Of a stretch of 64,000 nt of DNA, positions 52,441 through 64,000 are shown one piece after another. Position numbers and translations under genes: made by a program. The notes below the pieces were generated by a model. The model worked only from the letters and a program-made list of their open reading frames with translations, did no database searches and was not told the DNA's origin. Position 1 is the stretch's first letter, and every line of letters begins with the position of its first letter. This DNA comes from Kudoa neothunni (Eukaryota > Cnidaria), in contig OZ199840.1 of the NCBI GenBank assembly GCA_964304625.1, positions 6,200,001-6,264,000 of the forward strand, in the 5' to 3' direction.

Positions 52441-52686
52441 AACTTGAAGTATAAAAATTAAAAATAATTGTCACGTAGCTGCTAACATTCAGTATTTAAT
52501 ACTAATCGTCCCGGTTCGGTAACACGTGTGTTCAGTCCTATTCACTGCTGTCTTCTCTGGCGCAATTTAAATACATAACAATAATTCAACAAGAAAATAA
52601 AGAAAAGTTCATTTCGACGACTTTTAAAGTTTATTCTAACTTAGCTTGTGGTTTATTTCAAAAATATATAAAGTAATTATTAATAA

Positions 52687-53741
52687 CTAGCTGGAATTGC
52701 CCAGCGTTGCTTGGGGAAGATTTCACCTAGAGGCTTTTTTTAATAGCATTCAAAAAATATATTGAAATCTCGAATTAACCCATAAAAACAAAATAACTAA
52801 AAATTTTTAAGCAATTTACTATAACGATTTGGGTTATGTAATTTAAATTATTATAATTTCTGTGAAGGAAAATATCAATCCCGGTGTCCATTCAAAAATT
52901 TCGTGGCTCGGTAACTGGGTGCACCACTAACTTTTTAAGAGATAAAAAAATAGAAAAAATAAAAGAGATAGAAGAAAACTTATGAAAATCAATCGATATT
53001 GTTAAAATTAGCATTGTTTTAACTCGACATAAACATACATGCGCTTTTATCATAAACAACCACAAATTGCGTCGATTTCAACATAAACAATTTAAATAAT
53101 TTGGTGAAATAAAAGTACAACCATCCGCATTGAATTTAATCACATAGAGTAAAACTTAGCGGACAATTTAATGAAACCTATGAACGCAGTATTTCCATTA
53201 TAACGCTTCAATCAACGTAACTTTAACGTTCTCCACGAATTCGTTATTTATGAAACATATATAGATTTTTTATCACATTGAAAACCATTAATAGAACTTA
53301 TAAAATGTACTTATCAAGTCATATACGTTAAAACTCCACAAATAAGAAGTGTGTTTAAACAGACACCCAAATAGAAACGCCAACCTTATACATAAAGATA
53401 GATAGATAGATAGAAGCAGTTAATGAACATATGATGGAGCATATAAGGGAGATAGTTAGCTTCAACCGACCATAACCATGAAATAAGCAAGTGCTAATCC
53501 TATTGTTGAACTCATTTAATCCGAAAAACAAACTTTAAATCGACAAAATCACTATTTCATAAATACTTTTTGGAAACTTTCGTAGTCCGAAAACAATTAA
53601 ACGATTTTTTTTAAATATCGCAAATTTATAAAAATTTTATATATGGCTCTCTATAAGGAAAAAATTATCCGCACATGCGTACTTAGGGGCATACACACAC
53701 AAACAAACATACCGACAGTCCTCTTTTATATATATAAAGGA
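52687..53741 (-). mobile_element. nonautonomous Helitron, complete ends
   Basis: On the minus strand it starts A|TCCTTTATATATATAA at 53741 and ends CTAG|T at 52687. A hairpin (CCCAAGCAACGCTGGG, 52715-52700) lies about 10 nt before the end. The 5' TC, 3' CTAG, subterminal hairpin and insertion between A and T are the four Helitron hallmarks. It is 1,055 bp, without a Rep or helicase gene, and contains a short GATA tract near 53397. It shares sequence along its length with 27253-28400 and with 63070-64000. Confidence 0.85.
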
Positions 53742-54834
53742 TTAAAAACATCTTATAGTTTGTATATTATTGCGATCTAGACGTGATTTTTATAATTTAT
53801 TATTTTTAGATCATTAACGATATTAATAACCTAATTTATTTATGAGTAAAAGAAAATTGGAATTCTTGTTGTATATATTAATAAATAAAAAATACTTGAT
53901 TGAAATAGAAAATTAATTTTCAGGAAAGTTCATCAAATGACTATTGTTTACCTGACTTATTTCAATTTCGATTGCGCAGAATCATTTCATTACGCACAAA
54001 ACAAAAACATGCAAGACGATACATTTTTGTTGTTGAATCAATATATAAGTATCGGACCTCTAATCGGAAAGTCCTGAATTAGATGAAAGATTACAAATGA
54101 CCTGCTGAGATAGCTACATCGTTCATTGAGCCCACCTAACCGGCCAAAACTCCATTAACTAATACGTTACATTAGGGGGTTTAACCCTGCCCAAAAAAGT
54201 TCAGAAAAAGATAAGCGATAAGCAATAATCATTTGGAACAAATACAATTTAATTAATGAAGAGAGCATTGTTAATATATAAAAAATCATATTCTTTAGCA
54301 GACTATTGGCGTAGTAAATTTTAATCCTAATCAGCATGTACTTTTGGGCAATCTAAACTTTTATTCCCAGTCACTCTTACTCCCACGCTCTATACAAATT
54401 TAATTTGTAATACTCTGTTATATTTAATTATTTCTGAATTATTCCTTAGCTAATGTGGGGCAGAAATAGTTAAATATAGTCAAAACTAATGACATCTGAA
54501 TATTATTTCTTCGGTGTCACCTAGGTGTATAATCCCCACACTTTAAAGAAAAAGTTACGTTTCACATCGGAGCGGATTCGACCAAATTTTGGATTTAATT
54601 ATATTTTCACGGGTGTACCACTGAGGTGAAACCGTTCTAACTAGCTGTGAGCCAAAACGGTTACCAATTAAAAAGAAAATACAGAAAAAATGAGTTAATT
54701 TGATTTAATGTCAAGGATAATTTTTGTCAACAAGGTAGTCATGGATTTAGCGCAGACAAATATAACACCTACGAATGAAAATATATATACGCGAGTCTAT
54801 CAGAAAGAACCCAATAAATAGATGGTTCTGAGCA
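53742..54834. other. intergenic DNA with a hAT-type MITE fragment
   Basis: From about 54310 to 54510, blocks such as GTAAATTTTAATCCTAATC, AGCATGTACTTTT and ATAGTCAAAACTAATGAC resemble the interior of the MITE at 22040-22230. Ends were not found. The rest is AT-rich with nothing seen. Confidence 0.4.
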
Positions 54835-56630
54835 TTAAAGGAAGAAAGACAAGAATGATCCGGTAGAGAGACCAAGACCAAGTAGTAAAACAAGGAGATT
54901 GTTGCAATATTCAGCATCTTCGGGGTCAACAACTCTAAATGAACGGAAAAATTTTAGATCAACTACTCAGTACACACACAATTGCGTACTGATATGCAGA
55001 TGTGAAAGCAATTGAGGGTAAATAACCATTGGTGAAGGAGAATAGGAACATAAATACTGAAGGAAACGCATCGCTTCCTGCAAAATATCTTGGAAATATG
55101 GCATAATCGGTTTCAGACTTCAGATTACACATAACAAATGGGAAAAAGAAGGATATTCGCGCCAAAGAAAACAACGATAACATAATTGAATTCCCCTTTG
55201 GCTAGAAAGATGATGATTAAATTGCAATCCCTAACGGAGAAGAAACTAGACGAGTACCCACTGAACGTATCTACTGAACATTCTGCTCGATGTATCACCA
55301 AGGTTGAATATAAGAAACACAGTGCAAGTTACGAAGTATTCCTCTAGAGTACAAAATAGCATTATCCCCTAGGGCATAAACAGGAAATCATTATACTCCA
55401 TTTGGCGTTGGTGCTAGTGGTCTGCCATTTTAATGGTAGAACAGGGAAAAGAAGCAGTGTGACGAAGAAAGTGAAGAATATGGTGAATGCTTGCGGAAAA
55501 ACCTAGGTTGGGGTAGTTGATAGAGATCCAATCATTAAAAATTGCACTACTTTTAGCAAAATCCTATAGTATGTGGTTAACATTTGACGGAATGATGACG
55601 CTCTCATATTGCTGTCATTATTTTGGGATTCCTCTGAGATAAATGAGCAATAAAATCAAAATCCATTAATCACGTTTGGTAGAAATGTTCATATTATTTT
55701 TGTAGAACGACTATTTTTTAGGAAAACATTTAGAAATACAGGTGCAAACGAGTGATGCCTACTGTTTTGATGAACACAGTGTAGGCTATAAGTGCCAACA
55801 CTATTATGCCCAAGCAGAGACCAAAGAAAACATAAGCGGAATTTTTTACATCGAGTTCGGCTATAAGTTAAGGATTATCAGTGATACAACGCCTCAAAAA
55901 ATAACAAAAATAGTCACTTGACATTGCGATCAACCGGATTGAAACAGATACCAACCCTGAGAATGCCTATATAAATAGACAATTTATCTGAAAATCAGTT
56001 AAAACCTAGAAAATAATTTTTTACTTGACCGGGTAAAAAATACTCCAACAAAATTTGGGGGGAAATATGCGTAGGTCGCGAAAAAGGAAGCTTGTACAAT
56101 CGTGGAGGCAACTATATGTTAAGCACACAAAATAGTTGAAATTAGAATTATTAAATCAATCATACCAGCAAGAAATATAGAACACAGAATAACGATTGTG
56201 AAGAACACTTTAGCAACTGAAAAACGATCTCAGAAAAAAACCATTCTGGGATTAATACATACATTTCTGGGTTTCGACTGGAATAAATGGGGTGAATAGT
56301 AGAAAACCAGCCAACATCATGGACAATGCTACGTAAGTTCTCACGGACCGATTGAATTTATGGAGAAGAAACAAATTGATGAAATAAGTCAACACAACCG
56401 TTAAATTGGAGCATGACGTAAATGTTGCTGGTGAAGATACTCTTAAGATATTTGTCACCAATCTTGAATTCAAAAAACTACACAACTCATATAAATACGG
56501 CATTCCAAACCCAAGTGATTTACTTCGCCCGAGATAAGAAGACAATTCCAAGGAAGAAGAGAGCATACTCCAAAATAAAACGAAAGGATTTGGCATAGAT
56601 GGAACCTAACCGGAAGATTACCAAGAAAGC
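54835..56630 (-). CDS. SLC29: equilibrative nucleoside transporter (SLC29 family)
   Basis: Eleven-helix plasma-membrane carrier that moves nucleosides by facilitated diffusion. Minus-strand peptides match ENT helices in order: TVVLTYFINLFLLHKFNRSV with RTYVALSMMLAGFLLFTPFI (helices 2-3), VASTIVQASFFATYAYFPPN (helix 4, compare GAILQGSLFGLAGLLPASY), AFSGLVSVSIRLIA (helix 5, GLAGFFASVAMI), NSAYVFFGLCLGIIVLALIA (helix 6), LLLFPVLPL (helix 7), FLIFNLGDTSSRMFSRYVQW (helix 8, FNIFDWLGR), SLARISFFFPFVMCNL (helix 9, LARLVFVPLLLLCN), FPSVFMFLFSFTNGYLPSIA (helix 10, FAFSNGYLAS) and EDAEYCNNLLVLLLGLGLST (helix 11). The stop is at 54837-54835. Introns are about 45 nt. The first helix and its PWN motif were not identified, so the start is uncertain. 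Confidence 0.87.
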
Positions 56631-58899
56631 AACGCGTTAAATGTTTTTGTGATTCACATAGCGAATAGACATACGGTAAAAGCGAGCAGTGTTACATTTG
56701 TCGAAAGTAAACAAATAGAACATCATTTTAATATTTGTTGCGATCCTTTCACTGTATCAAATAACCATACGCAACTTAACTTTAGAGAAAGTATCGTTTT
56801 ATCCAAGTTTATAAAATCCATATTAAATTGTATAAGATAAATAAATTGTGGCATCAATACAGACATTTAAATTTACTTTCAAAGTAAAATACTAATACTA
56901 CATTGAAAGAATGTTTTAACTAGTGACCAAATTAATAATAATTCCCGAAATAATGCTTTCACTGTTATTTATCTATTTATTAAAATTATAAATTAAGTGT
57001 TAATCCAATTATGTATATATTTCAGTTCTATTAGTTAAAATTAATCGTCTAGTTATAATCGACATAATAGAAAAAATTGCACATTAATGTTTCCTTTATC
57101 ATATAATCTTATTTTGATGCGTCATATTCCGGTTTCATTGCCATAATCGGGAAGAAATTAGTTATTTCAGGATATTTCGAAATATTTACTCATAAATATT
57201 CAATTTTAGAAATTAATTATTCACCGGTAATACTTAAACTATTTTAATACGACGAAAAACTGAAGATAGAACAAATAAATATCGAACACTCCCAACTACT
57301 ATATTCACACAGCGTATACCTTATGAATAGCCATTGTTGGATTATCTAGGACATGCTACCGCTCCACTTTCGGAGCATAATATTAGGCGAATGAAATCTC
57401 CAATATATCACATATCACCCCTAGCGCGGCTTGTACATCTAATTACCTTTAAACTATTATTGTAGTAGCGTGGTTGTTAGTTTGGTAAATCGTGCTTCTA
57501 TGGCCGCATTTAATTTAAGAAAACATAAAGAAGATAAATAGAAACGCATTAATTCATCTAATCGCGTCGAATGCTGATCGTTTCTCAATAACAACTAAAA
57601 GGGTTAATTACTTGTCGACAATTATTTGATCCTTAATGTCGTTCCCTGTGCATAATTCTTCAGACTCTAACATAACGTATAATCGATAAATCGTGTTAAA
57701 ATCAATTCGTACTTCTGTTCGAAGTCAAAACCATAGCTGCACCAGCTTCCTCATCAGTCATTTTTATCAGATTAGCCTCCGTTCGTAACTTACAGCTGTT
57801 AATCCGTACATGAGTTTCATTCAATCCTTATCTATGGTTACGAAGCAGTGAACATATACCAGTGTCGTTAGTATTAAAATGTGTTTCTATTTAGGCAAGG
57901 TATATTTTCGTCAACTGCACTAATAAAACTGATATCAGTTACAAACTTTTTGAAAAAGGATCAACCCACCATAAATCAGATAAAGACAAAACTTTTTGGT
58001 AATTAGCCAAATATTTGGAGTCTAATGATTTTACATTATATAAATGTGATTTATGACTATAATTAGTAACGAATGGAATTAAATGTCAAATTGAGTTTAT
58101 TGTACTTGTCAAATGTCTAAATAACATAAAATATCCAATCCCTATTAAATAATAAGTTTTCAACTGATCACAAGCAAGCTTACGAATTCATTTGTTATTC
58201 CACGGCTTATTTAGTGGGTCGTAAAACCGCAATTTTATTTAATAGGAATTTAGCAAAGTGAAAATTGTAGATAAAATCTATTCTCTGAGTTGTTTCTTTG
58301 AAAATATATTTAACTTTTATAATATTTATATAATGACATCTGAAATTGGAATTATCTTAGAGCCAACTTAAAAACTCATTCAAATCTTCTTTATGAACTA
58401 TTTAATGCGAGAATTAATCGTTCAATAAATTTCCTTGTACGGTCACCTTTGTTGAGATGTATTATTCATGATTGATAATGACAAATTTATTGCTCGTATA
58501 ATGGGGGATTTACATAATAGAATATCGTTTGCTACGTCACAGAAAAGGTTGGCAACGAAAATCAGAAAATAACGTTCTCACTGTTTTAATTTATCATCAG
58601 TATAACATGAAAGCTTCTAAAATCTAAACATAAAATTTTTTTAATTACGTTATTGGAAAGAATTAATTCTTTCACATATTATCGCTTTCATATTGCATTA
58701 AGATTCTTATCATCAGAAGAAGATTTTCTCACGCTTATATTCTTGTTAAGCTGGCAAACATCTTCCCTATTAGAGTCTCTATAAAGCGTGAACGTGATGA
58801 AAGGCGTGATGCATTATACTGTTGACAGATCGGTAAATCTCGAATAAGGATTACGTTAGTTTTTGAATTCTGTGTGGTCTATCAACTAGTTATATTGCT
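56631..58899. other. 2.3-kb intergenic desert
   Basis: AT-rich. No host exon, transposon end or RNA gene was recognised. Confidence 0.5.
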
Positions 58900-59014
58900 G
58901 CCGTGTACGCTACAATACCATCTTTAGCGTTCCAATTTGTGCACCATGACGTTAAGCAATGCTGTTTAGCTGGGGAGAAAACCATGAGTCAGAGACTAGG
59001 AATAAGTGGTTTTT
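58900..59014 (+). ncRNA. 5S-rRNA-like sequence (pseudogene or 5S-derived SINE head)
   Basis: The colinear blocks ATACCAT, AGCGTTC, CGTTAAGCAATGCTG, TTAGCTGGG, ACCATGAG and AGACTAGGAATA follow the 5S order CATACCA, AACGCGC, GCTAAGCAGGG, CTGGTTAG, GGATGGGAG and AGACCGCCTGGGAATACC. The A-box and C-box parts of the internal promoter are the best preserved. TTTTT at 59010-59014 could be a pol III terminator. The 3' end does not pair with the 5' end to form helix I, and an (AAAT)n tract follows within 30 bp. A pseudogene or the head of a 5S-type SINE is therefore more likely than a working 5S gene. Confidence 0.5.
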
Positions 59015-59040
59015 ATAAAATTATCAATTATTATTCCCAT

Positions 59041-59067
59041 AATAAATAAATAAATAAATAAATAAAT
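59041..59067. repeat. (AAAT)n tail-like tract
   Basis: Six tandem AAAT units directly downstream of the 5S-like sequence, suggestive of a SINE tail. Confidence 0.8.
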
Positions 59068-59938
59068 TTTAATTTCGATTTGTCACAATAAATTATTGCA
59101 ATTCATTAAAATTATTGAAATTTGTTAAGATTTAGCCATAACTGCGCATTATTGACGGCCTATCCGTCACGCTAAAAAACCCTTATTATTATTAGTTCAT
59201 TGGACCCAGTCGGACCGCGTGCGTTATTCTGCAGTTGGGTGAGCGCACTTAAGAAACGTAACAAAATTTATCTACAAAATTTTTCATGGTTTAATAACGT
59301 AGAATAATTTAATGGAAACAGACTAATAGCATTATTTGGACAATGAAAAAAAACAATATTGAGTGCGAAAGTCCGGCTCAAAAATTGAGTCTTAAATTTG
59401 ATTAAATTCCCATTCGTGTGATATCGTGCCCACGTGTAATCTCCTTTTTGTTTACAAAAAAGCTGGCAAATTTCCTTATTCTTTGCATATTGTACCACAT
59501 ACCTTCCTTAGAATGACTTCGCTTATTTTTTAGAATCACTATTAAGCCAACAAGTGTGTTTAAATGCTCTATATAATGACATTATGTTTTCAAAATATAA
59601 ACAAACAATTTATTCATATGTCAATAGGTAAAATGTAAATTTGACTATTTTTATAAAATTAAAATAAGTTTTTAGTTTAGAATTTTCTTACGTATATTTT
59701 TATTCAATAGATCAAATTTTATCGAAGAATTCATGTGAACAATTGAACATTATATTATTTTTAATATTGACATGTTAAAATTACCTTCTTCCCAATAAAA
59801 TCATGTACTGTTAATTTAATCATCATACAAAATATAAATTATAGTAATCATCTAAATACCCAAAAGTGGATTTTTAAGATCGTTTAGATAATCAACTGTA
59901 GATATCGTTTAATTTCCAACTATATTTTTGGCTTAATC
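59068..59938. other. intergenic DNA
   Basis: An open stretch on the minus strand (59268-59498) resembles no family. Nothing else was recognised. Confidence 0.4.
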
Positions 59939-61226
59939 TATAGGGTTTTTTTAGCTTTGGTGACAAGATATTTATGATGTCTATATAATTGGGTAAAAAA
60001 TACGAAAATATTACTTCAAACTTCGAATGAACAACAAATAATATTTTTTGGAATTTGAAAAAGATATTCAAGCACTATCGTATAATTTATACTTGTTCTA
60101 TAATAATTTCTCGGTTTAAACATCTGCTGATATATCGAAGCATTTTTCGATAATAACTTTGAAACCATCATCTATTAAGTTTAAAAGATCGCTTTCGTTT
60201 CTCGCTTGTCCTCTCGCAACATGGTTCTTCCATTTACTGAAAACATTTTCAATTGGATTCATGAAGAGTGAATACGGAGGTTGGTACATCAACGTTAGTT
60301 GTAACGTTGCTAAAATTTCGCTAAGTCCCCGAAAATGATGTATCCTGGCATTATCGAGTATGAAGCACGGATCTTAAATTTCCAAAGAGCGGCACAAATC
60401 AGCTAGCTCAATGAAGAACTCTTTAAAATCTTCGCCATTTACTGGTCTCCGATTTATTTTATATAGCGCCATGCCATACTTATTAATCGCTGCTATGACG
60501 GATATATTTCTTGACTCGACGGCTTTTACGTTTGCATATGTTGATGTACGAGCAAGCGAACGACCCTGTCTTGTACGTGACGATACATTAAAACCAACCT
60601 CGTCAATTAAAACAAAGTTGTTGCCTTCTGCCTCACGCAGTTTGGAATTGAACTCTTGGGCGCACACAAAACGTTTTTCCACTGTATCGTCAGAGTTTCT
60701 TCGTTCAGGAACAATAGTGAGCATTTTTAAAGAATAATGGAATTCTTTAAGGCACCTATCTATTCTATTGTGCTAACGCTAACACTCACGCCACATTCAT
60801 CTAATAATTTTTGACGAAGAGTCTTAAGGGTAATGATGACGTCCTCATCCACCAAACTTTTAATCCGCAACTTTTGACCTTCATTGAGTTTTGAAGAAAA
60901 GTCACCACCCATTTTAATGACTTTTCTTTCCCGTCGAGAAGATATAATTCCAACTTTTTAAGCGATGACGACATTGCTGTAACTCAATTCGCACTGATTA
61001 GCAATCATTTTCCTATCTCGGTCACTTATTGTTTGTCTCTTAAATTTGGTTTGAGTTGTCATTTGAGAATCGTCGCTATTACCTGTTTTCAAAGTTCATA
61101 AATATTAAACTAACGTGTAATGCTAAATTTTTACCACCTTATTATTCTTATTCGATTAATTTATAATATGAACTTAATTATAAGCTAAAATTACACACGT
61201 GTCACTAAAGCTCGGAAAACCCTATA
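59939..61226 (-). mobile_element. IS630/Tc1-type element, DD34E, with TIRs
   Basis: The element runs 59941-61224 (1,284 bp). The left end is TAGGGTTTTTTTAGCTTTGG and the inverse of the right end is TAGGGTTTTCCGAGCTTTAG, both continuing TGACA. TA lies on each side (59939-59940 and 61225-61226). It encodes one minus-strand transposase filling most of its length. The size, TA target and DDE motif place it in the IS630-Tc1-mariner superfamily. Confidence 0.9.
60116..61062 (-). pseudogene. DD34E transposase, nearly full length
   Basis: Start MTTQTKFKRQTISDRDRKMI, then a helix-turn-helix region (ANQCELSYSNV) and LNEGQKLRIKSLVDEDV, TLKTLRQKLLDECGVSVSVS. The catalytic core reads NNFVLIDEVGFNVSSRTRQG, RNISVIAAINKYGM, then FILDNARIHHFRGLSEILAT and YSPFMNPIENVFSKWKNHVA. 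The spacing between the second Asp (LDN) and the Glu (IEN) is 34 residues. The end is IEKCFDISADV with the stop at 60118-60116. Three stops (near 60965, 60775 and 60374) and one frame change near 60725 break it. All three catalytic residues survive in the decoded peptide, so it died relatively recently. Confidence 0.88.
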
Positions 61227-63069
61227 TTTTGCTAATTGTAAATAATTAAACATTAAAATAAACATTTATTTTAATTTTTAGTATCTGAACTTATGAAAAT
61301 GTAATTTTTTGTTGAAAGCTACATATAGAATGATGAAAGCGTCGCAAATCCATCCCATCCATGGGGTGTTGAGTTAATGTCGCGGAAATTGGTATCTTTT
61401 CGTTTAAGCCGCAGCTTCACTGGGTTTATATGAGACTATACTATATTGGCAACAAATTCTTTACTTTATCAAGATGAAGAAATTAAAATACTTGCAATTT
61501 TTACAGCGAACTGGAACATCATTGAGTTAATTTTTCAGGAATAGCTTGTCGAAAAAAATTTCCTAATCACTAATGAGCAAAAAAAATCATAATTATCTTT
61601 AAACTTAAGAACCACATCTTGGTATAGGACACAATGAATACAGCTCAATAATAATAAATTTGTTAACTTTTTAATATAAGGTAATACAAGCCATTTTAAG
61701 GAAGAGATGTTCTATAATATACAAAAAATGTTATTTTCAGGTTTTCGTAAATAAAATGAATACACGTGGCAAGATATCACCAGAATAATAATAATATAAT
61801 AAAATTATAAACTGAATAATTTGAGCTGAAATTTTTCAACTAATGTTCTTTTTTTACTAATACGATACTTGTAAAAAACCCGAAAAAAAGAGCGCAAGAT
61901 TGTGTTTTTAAAGAATAAAATGCTTTGTTGTACCGTCTAATTTTAAGATTTAAATGCTGATATTAACTTTAAATAATCTTAGAAATATTATTAATAGATA
62001 AATAAGCAATAAAATGTCGAATGCGCACAAAATGAATAAAGCTTGAAGTACACGTGAACGAAATTAAGTTAAACGTTCTGTTGACTTATTTCGATACGAA
62101 AAAAAGCTATGAATTTTGAATTATGATATAAAACAATAGAGATAAAAAATGCTCGGACTTTTTTGTCTGTAAACGAAAATAACATAACATTATTTCGCAA
62201 ATGCTCGAGCTTTTCCCGGTGTGGAAAAATGAATAAATTGATGTGTATCGTCATTTTATGAATTAATTGAAATACTCTCTGGTTGTACATCAAAAATAAA
62301 AAATATAAGTTTAATTTCAAAAAATATGATAACAGTTAAATTGTTATTATAAAAGAGGACGAAAGCGATGCTAACAGATTTTTAAAAATTAAATGAAAAT
62401 TCTTAAAGTCTAATCATTGGGATTAATCATTGTCAACCCGTGCTACGGGTTCCAGGGTTAAGATATCTAGTAAAAATTAAAAATAATTTTTGAAAATATT
62501 CTTTAAATAAATTATCGGTTCATCAATGTAAAAATTGTGAAAACTTTATGAATTTGGATATATTTATTTTAGTTTTAACAGTTTCCTTTTTTAAATATAA
62601 TTATAAAATATCTTATAAGGAAATGTTAATTTACAAAAAAAATAAATGATTGTTTTTAATTCAATATGCCTTTTGACATGAATCATTGATTTCATAATTA
62701 AAAATTCCTACCGATTGAATTATTTTAATTTTATAAGATACATAACCAAAATAAGTTAAATTAGAAATGAGACTGATTGTCAATAATTTTAAAAGTTAAC
62801 AAAATAACTATATTTCTAGTGACAAATTTTAAAATATATAAACTATACTGGAGCCATGGGGTGAAATAATTATTGCTTAACTCTTAAAGCTAGTTCTAAA
62901 TCACACGTAGACTAAATTTCTCCTCGTCTTTTTAACAGAATATTTGGAACATATACGCTCTATTGTGTTTATAAGGAGATGCGAAGCAGATTTGTGTTGT
63001 GAAGCACTTTGTTAAAACGTCCTAATATCTCTAGATTTAAATTATCAAATTTTAATGAGGATATATAAA
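61227..63069. other. 1.8-kb intergenic DNA
   Basis: AT-rich, with no gene or element end recognised before the Helitron start. Confidence 0.45.
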
Positions 63070-64000
63070 TCTATTATATATACAAAGTTGAAGTGTCCGT
63101 GTGTGTATGTCAGCAAGTACGCATGAGCGTTAAAATTTTTAAAAATTACAATGTTTCAAAAAATCTTTAAATCGTTCTCACATCAAAAAATTTTCCCCAA
63201 AGTGTTTAGAAAATGGTGATTATGTCGATTCAAAGTTTGTTTGACGGGTTACTTGAGTTCGACTACAAGATAAACTCATGTTTATGGTCGGTTGAAGTTA
63301 ATCTTCCCTTTTATATGCTCTATCAAATGTTCATTAACTGATGCTATCTGACTTTTTATATAAAGTTGGCCTGCTCTTTTGAGTGTGTTGTTCTAATATA
63401 CTCTCGACGTCGGGAGTTTAATATATTTGACTCGATAAGCACACTTAGAAGGTTCTATTAATTGTTTTAGATATAAAGAAAAGTCTATATTTGCATCACT
63501 AATAGTGAATTGGTAGAGCATGCTATAATAAAACTGTTCGAAGCATTATAATGCAAGCGCTGGATCCGTGGATTTCATTGAAATCGTCCGCTATGTTGAA
63601 CTTTCAGCGATTAAACTCAATGCAGATGGTTGTACTCTTACTTCATCTTATGATGAGCGCACTAACAGATAATTGGTACAAAAAACAAGGTGTCACAACG
63701 ACCGATGATAATAATATAGTGGTTATTACAATCTAATTATATAAATTATTTATGTTAATATTGAAGCAATCTTTGACTGTTTGTTTTGGAAAAGTGCACT
63801 AATGTTTATGTCGGTCCAAGCGATGCTAATTTTAGCAATATCAATTAATTTTCGTACGTTTTCTTCCATCTCTATCACTCTTTCTATTTTTTTATCTCTT
63901 AAAAAGTTAGTGGTGCACAGTTCCTTAACCTGGCCAGAATTCCACTTTTAAAAATCCCCCGGGCCAAAAAATAACGTTTTAGATAACACTTTAACAGGAT
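63070..64000 (+). mobile_element. nonautonomous Helitron, cut by the window edge
   Basis: It starts A|TCTATTATATATACAAAG, then GTGTGTGTATGTC, AGTACGCATGAGCG. Late blocks GTTAGTGGTGCACAG, CCAGAATTCCAC and CGGGCCAAAAAATAACG match the 3' half of 27253-28400 (about 27560-27640) in inverse orientation. About 300 bp, including the expected CTAG end, should lie beyond position 64000. Confidence 0.78.

Noticed and set aside
57350-57430. possible tRNA or structured RNA around a GC-richer patch
   Set aside because: No cloverleaf or box A/B pair could be drawn.
58900-59014. functional 5S rRNA gene
   Set aside because: The closing helix I cannot form and an (AAAT)n tract follows, so a pseudogene or SINE reading is preferred.
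60411-60737. 108-codon open frame on the plus strand
   Set aside because: It is antisense to the DD34E transposase core.

Overview
The window is nuclear DNA from an animal with a very AT-rich, transposon-loaded genome. Eight host genes can be recognised by protein similarity: a VPS33A-like HOPS/CORVET subunit (minus), the U4/U6 snRNP protein PRPF3 (plus), Beclin 1 (plus), a Discs-large type MAGUK (plus), the tRNA m7G methyltransferase cofactor WDR4/Trm82 (plus), kinesin light chain (minus), the Paf1-complex subunit LEO1 (minus) and an equilibrative nucleoside transporter of the SLC29 family (minus). The PDZ-SH3-guanylate-kinase protein together with kinesin light chain points to Metazoa. The proteins are divergent and the exons are separated mostly by 43-62 nt introns. 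Fast-evolving animals, for example myxozoans or other reduced parasites, would fit, but no marker in the window settles the lineage.

Layout. 0-4.6 kb: intergenic, with a hAT element (8-bp target duplication) and a Helitron 5' fragment. 4.6-7.4 kb: VPS33A. 7.4-10.2 kb: intergenic with an IS630/Tc1-like relic. 10.2-12.3 kb: PRPF3, nine exons. 14.4-19.1 kb: a nest of four transposons (a short hAT-type element holding a MITE and two piggyBac elements). 19.6-23.6 kb: BECN1. 24.4-31.0 kb: DLG, with a 3.7-kb intron that holds a Helitron. 31.8-32.1 kb: another hAT-type MITE. 33.2-34.9 kb: WDR4. 36.0-36.2 kb: a 244-bp hAT MITE. 37.3-39.4 kb: kinesin light chain. 40.2-44.4 kb: a long inverted repeat whose arms carry matching peptides, with a pogo element between the arms, and then a hAT 3' end. 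47.4-48.5 kb: LEO1. 48.9-53.7 kb: a short hAT, a MULE with long terminal inverted repeats, and a Helitron. 54.8-56.6 kb: SLC29. 58.9 kb: a 5S-rRNA-like sequence followed by an (AAAT)n tail. 59.9-61.2 kb: a DD34E IS630/Tc1-type element with clear ends. 63.1 kb to the end: another Helitron, cut by the window edge.

The host genes are unrelated housekeeping or cell-organisation genes (vesicle fusion, splicing, autophagy, cell polarity, tRNA modification, transport, transcription elongation, nucleoside uptake) and show no operon-like arrangement. What stands out is the number of cut-and-paste and Helitron elements with readable ends and target duplications, a cysteine cluster inside VPS33, and the paired inverted gene fragments at 40-43.6 kb. 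I saw no reverse-transcriptase, LTR, capsid or envelope motif in the peptides I read, but I did not read every frame of every intergenic region. Exon joins were inferred by eye from GT-AG sites and protein alignment from memory, so individual boundaries may be off.
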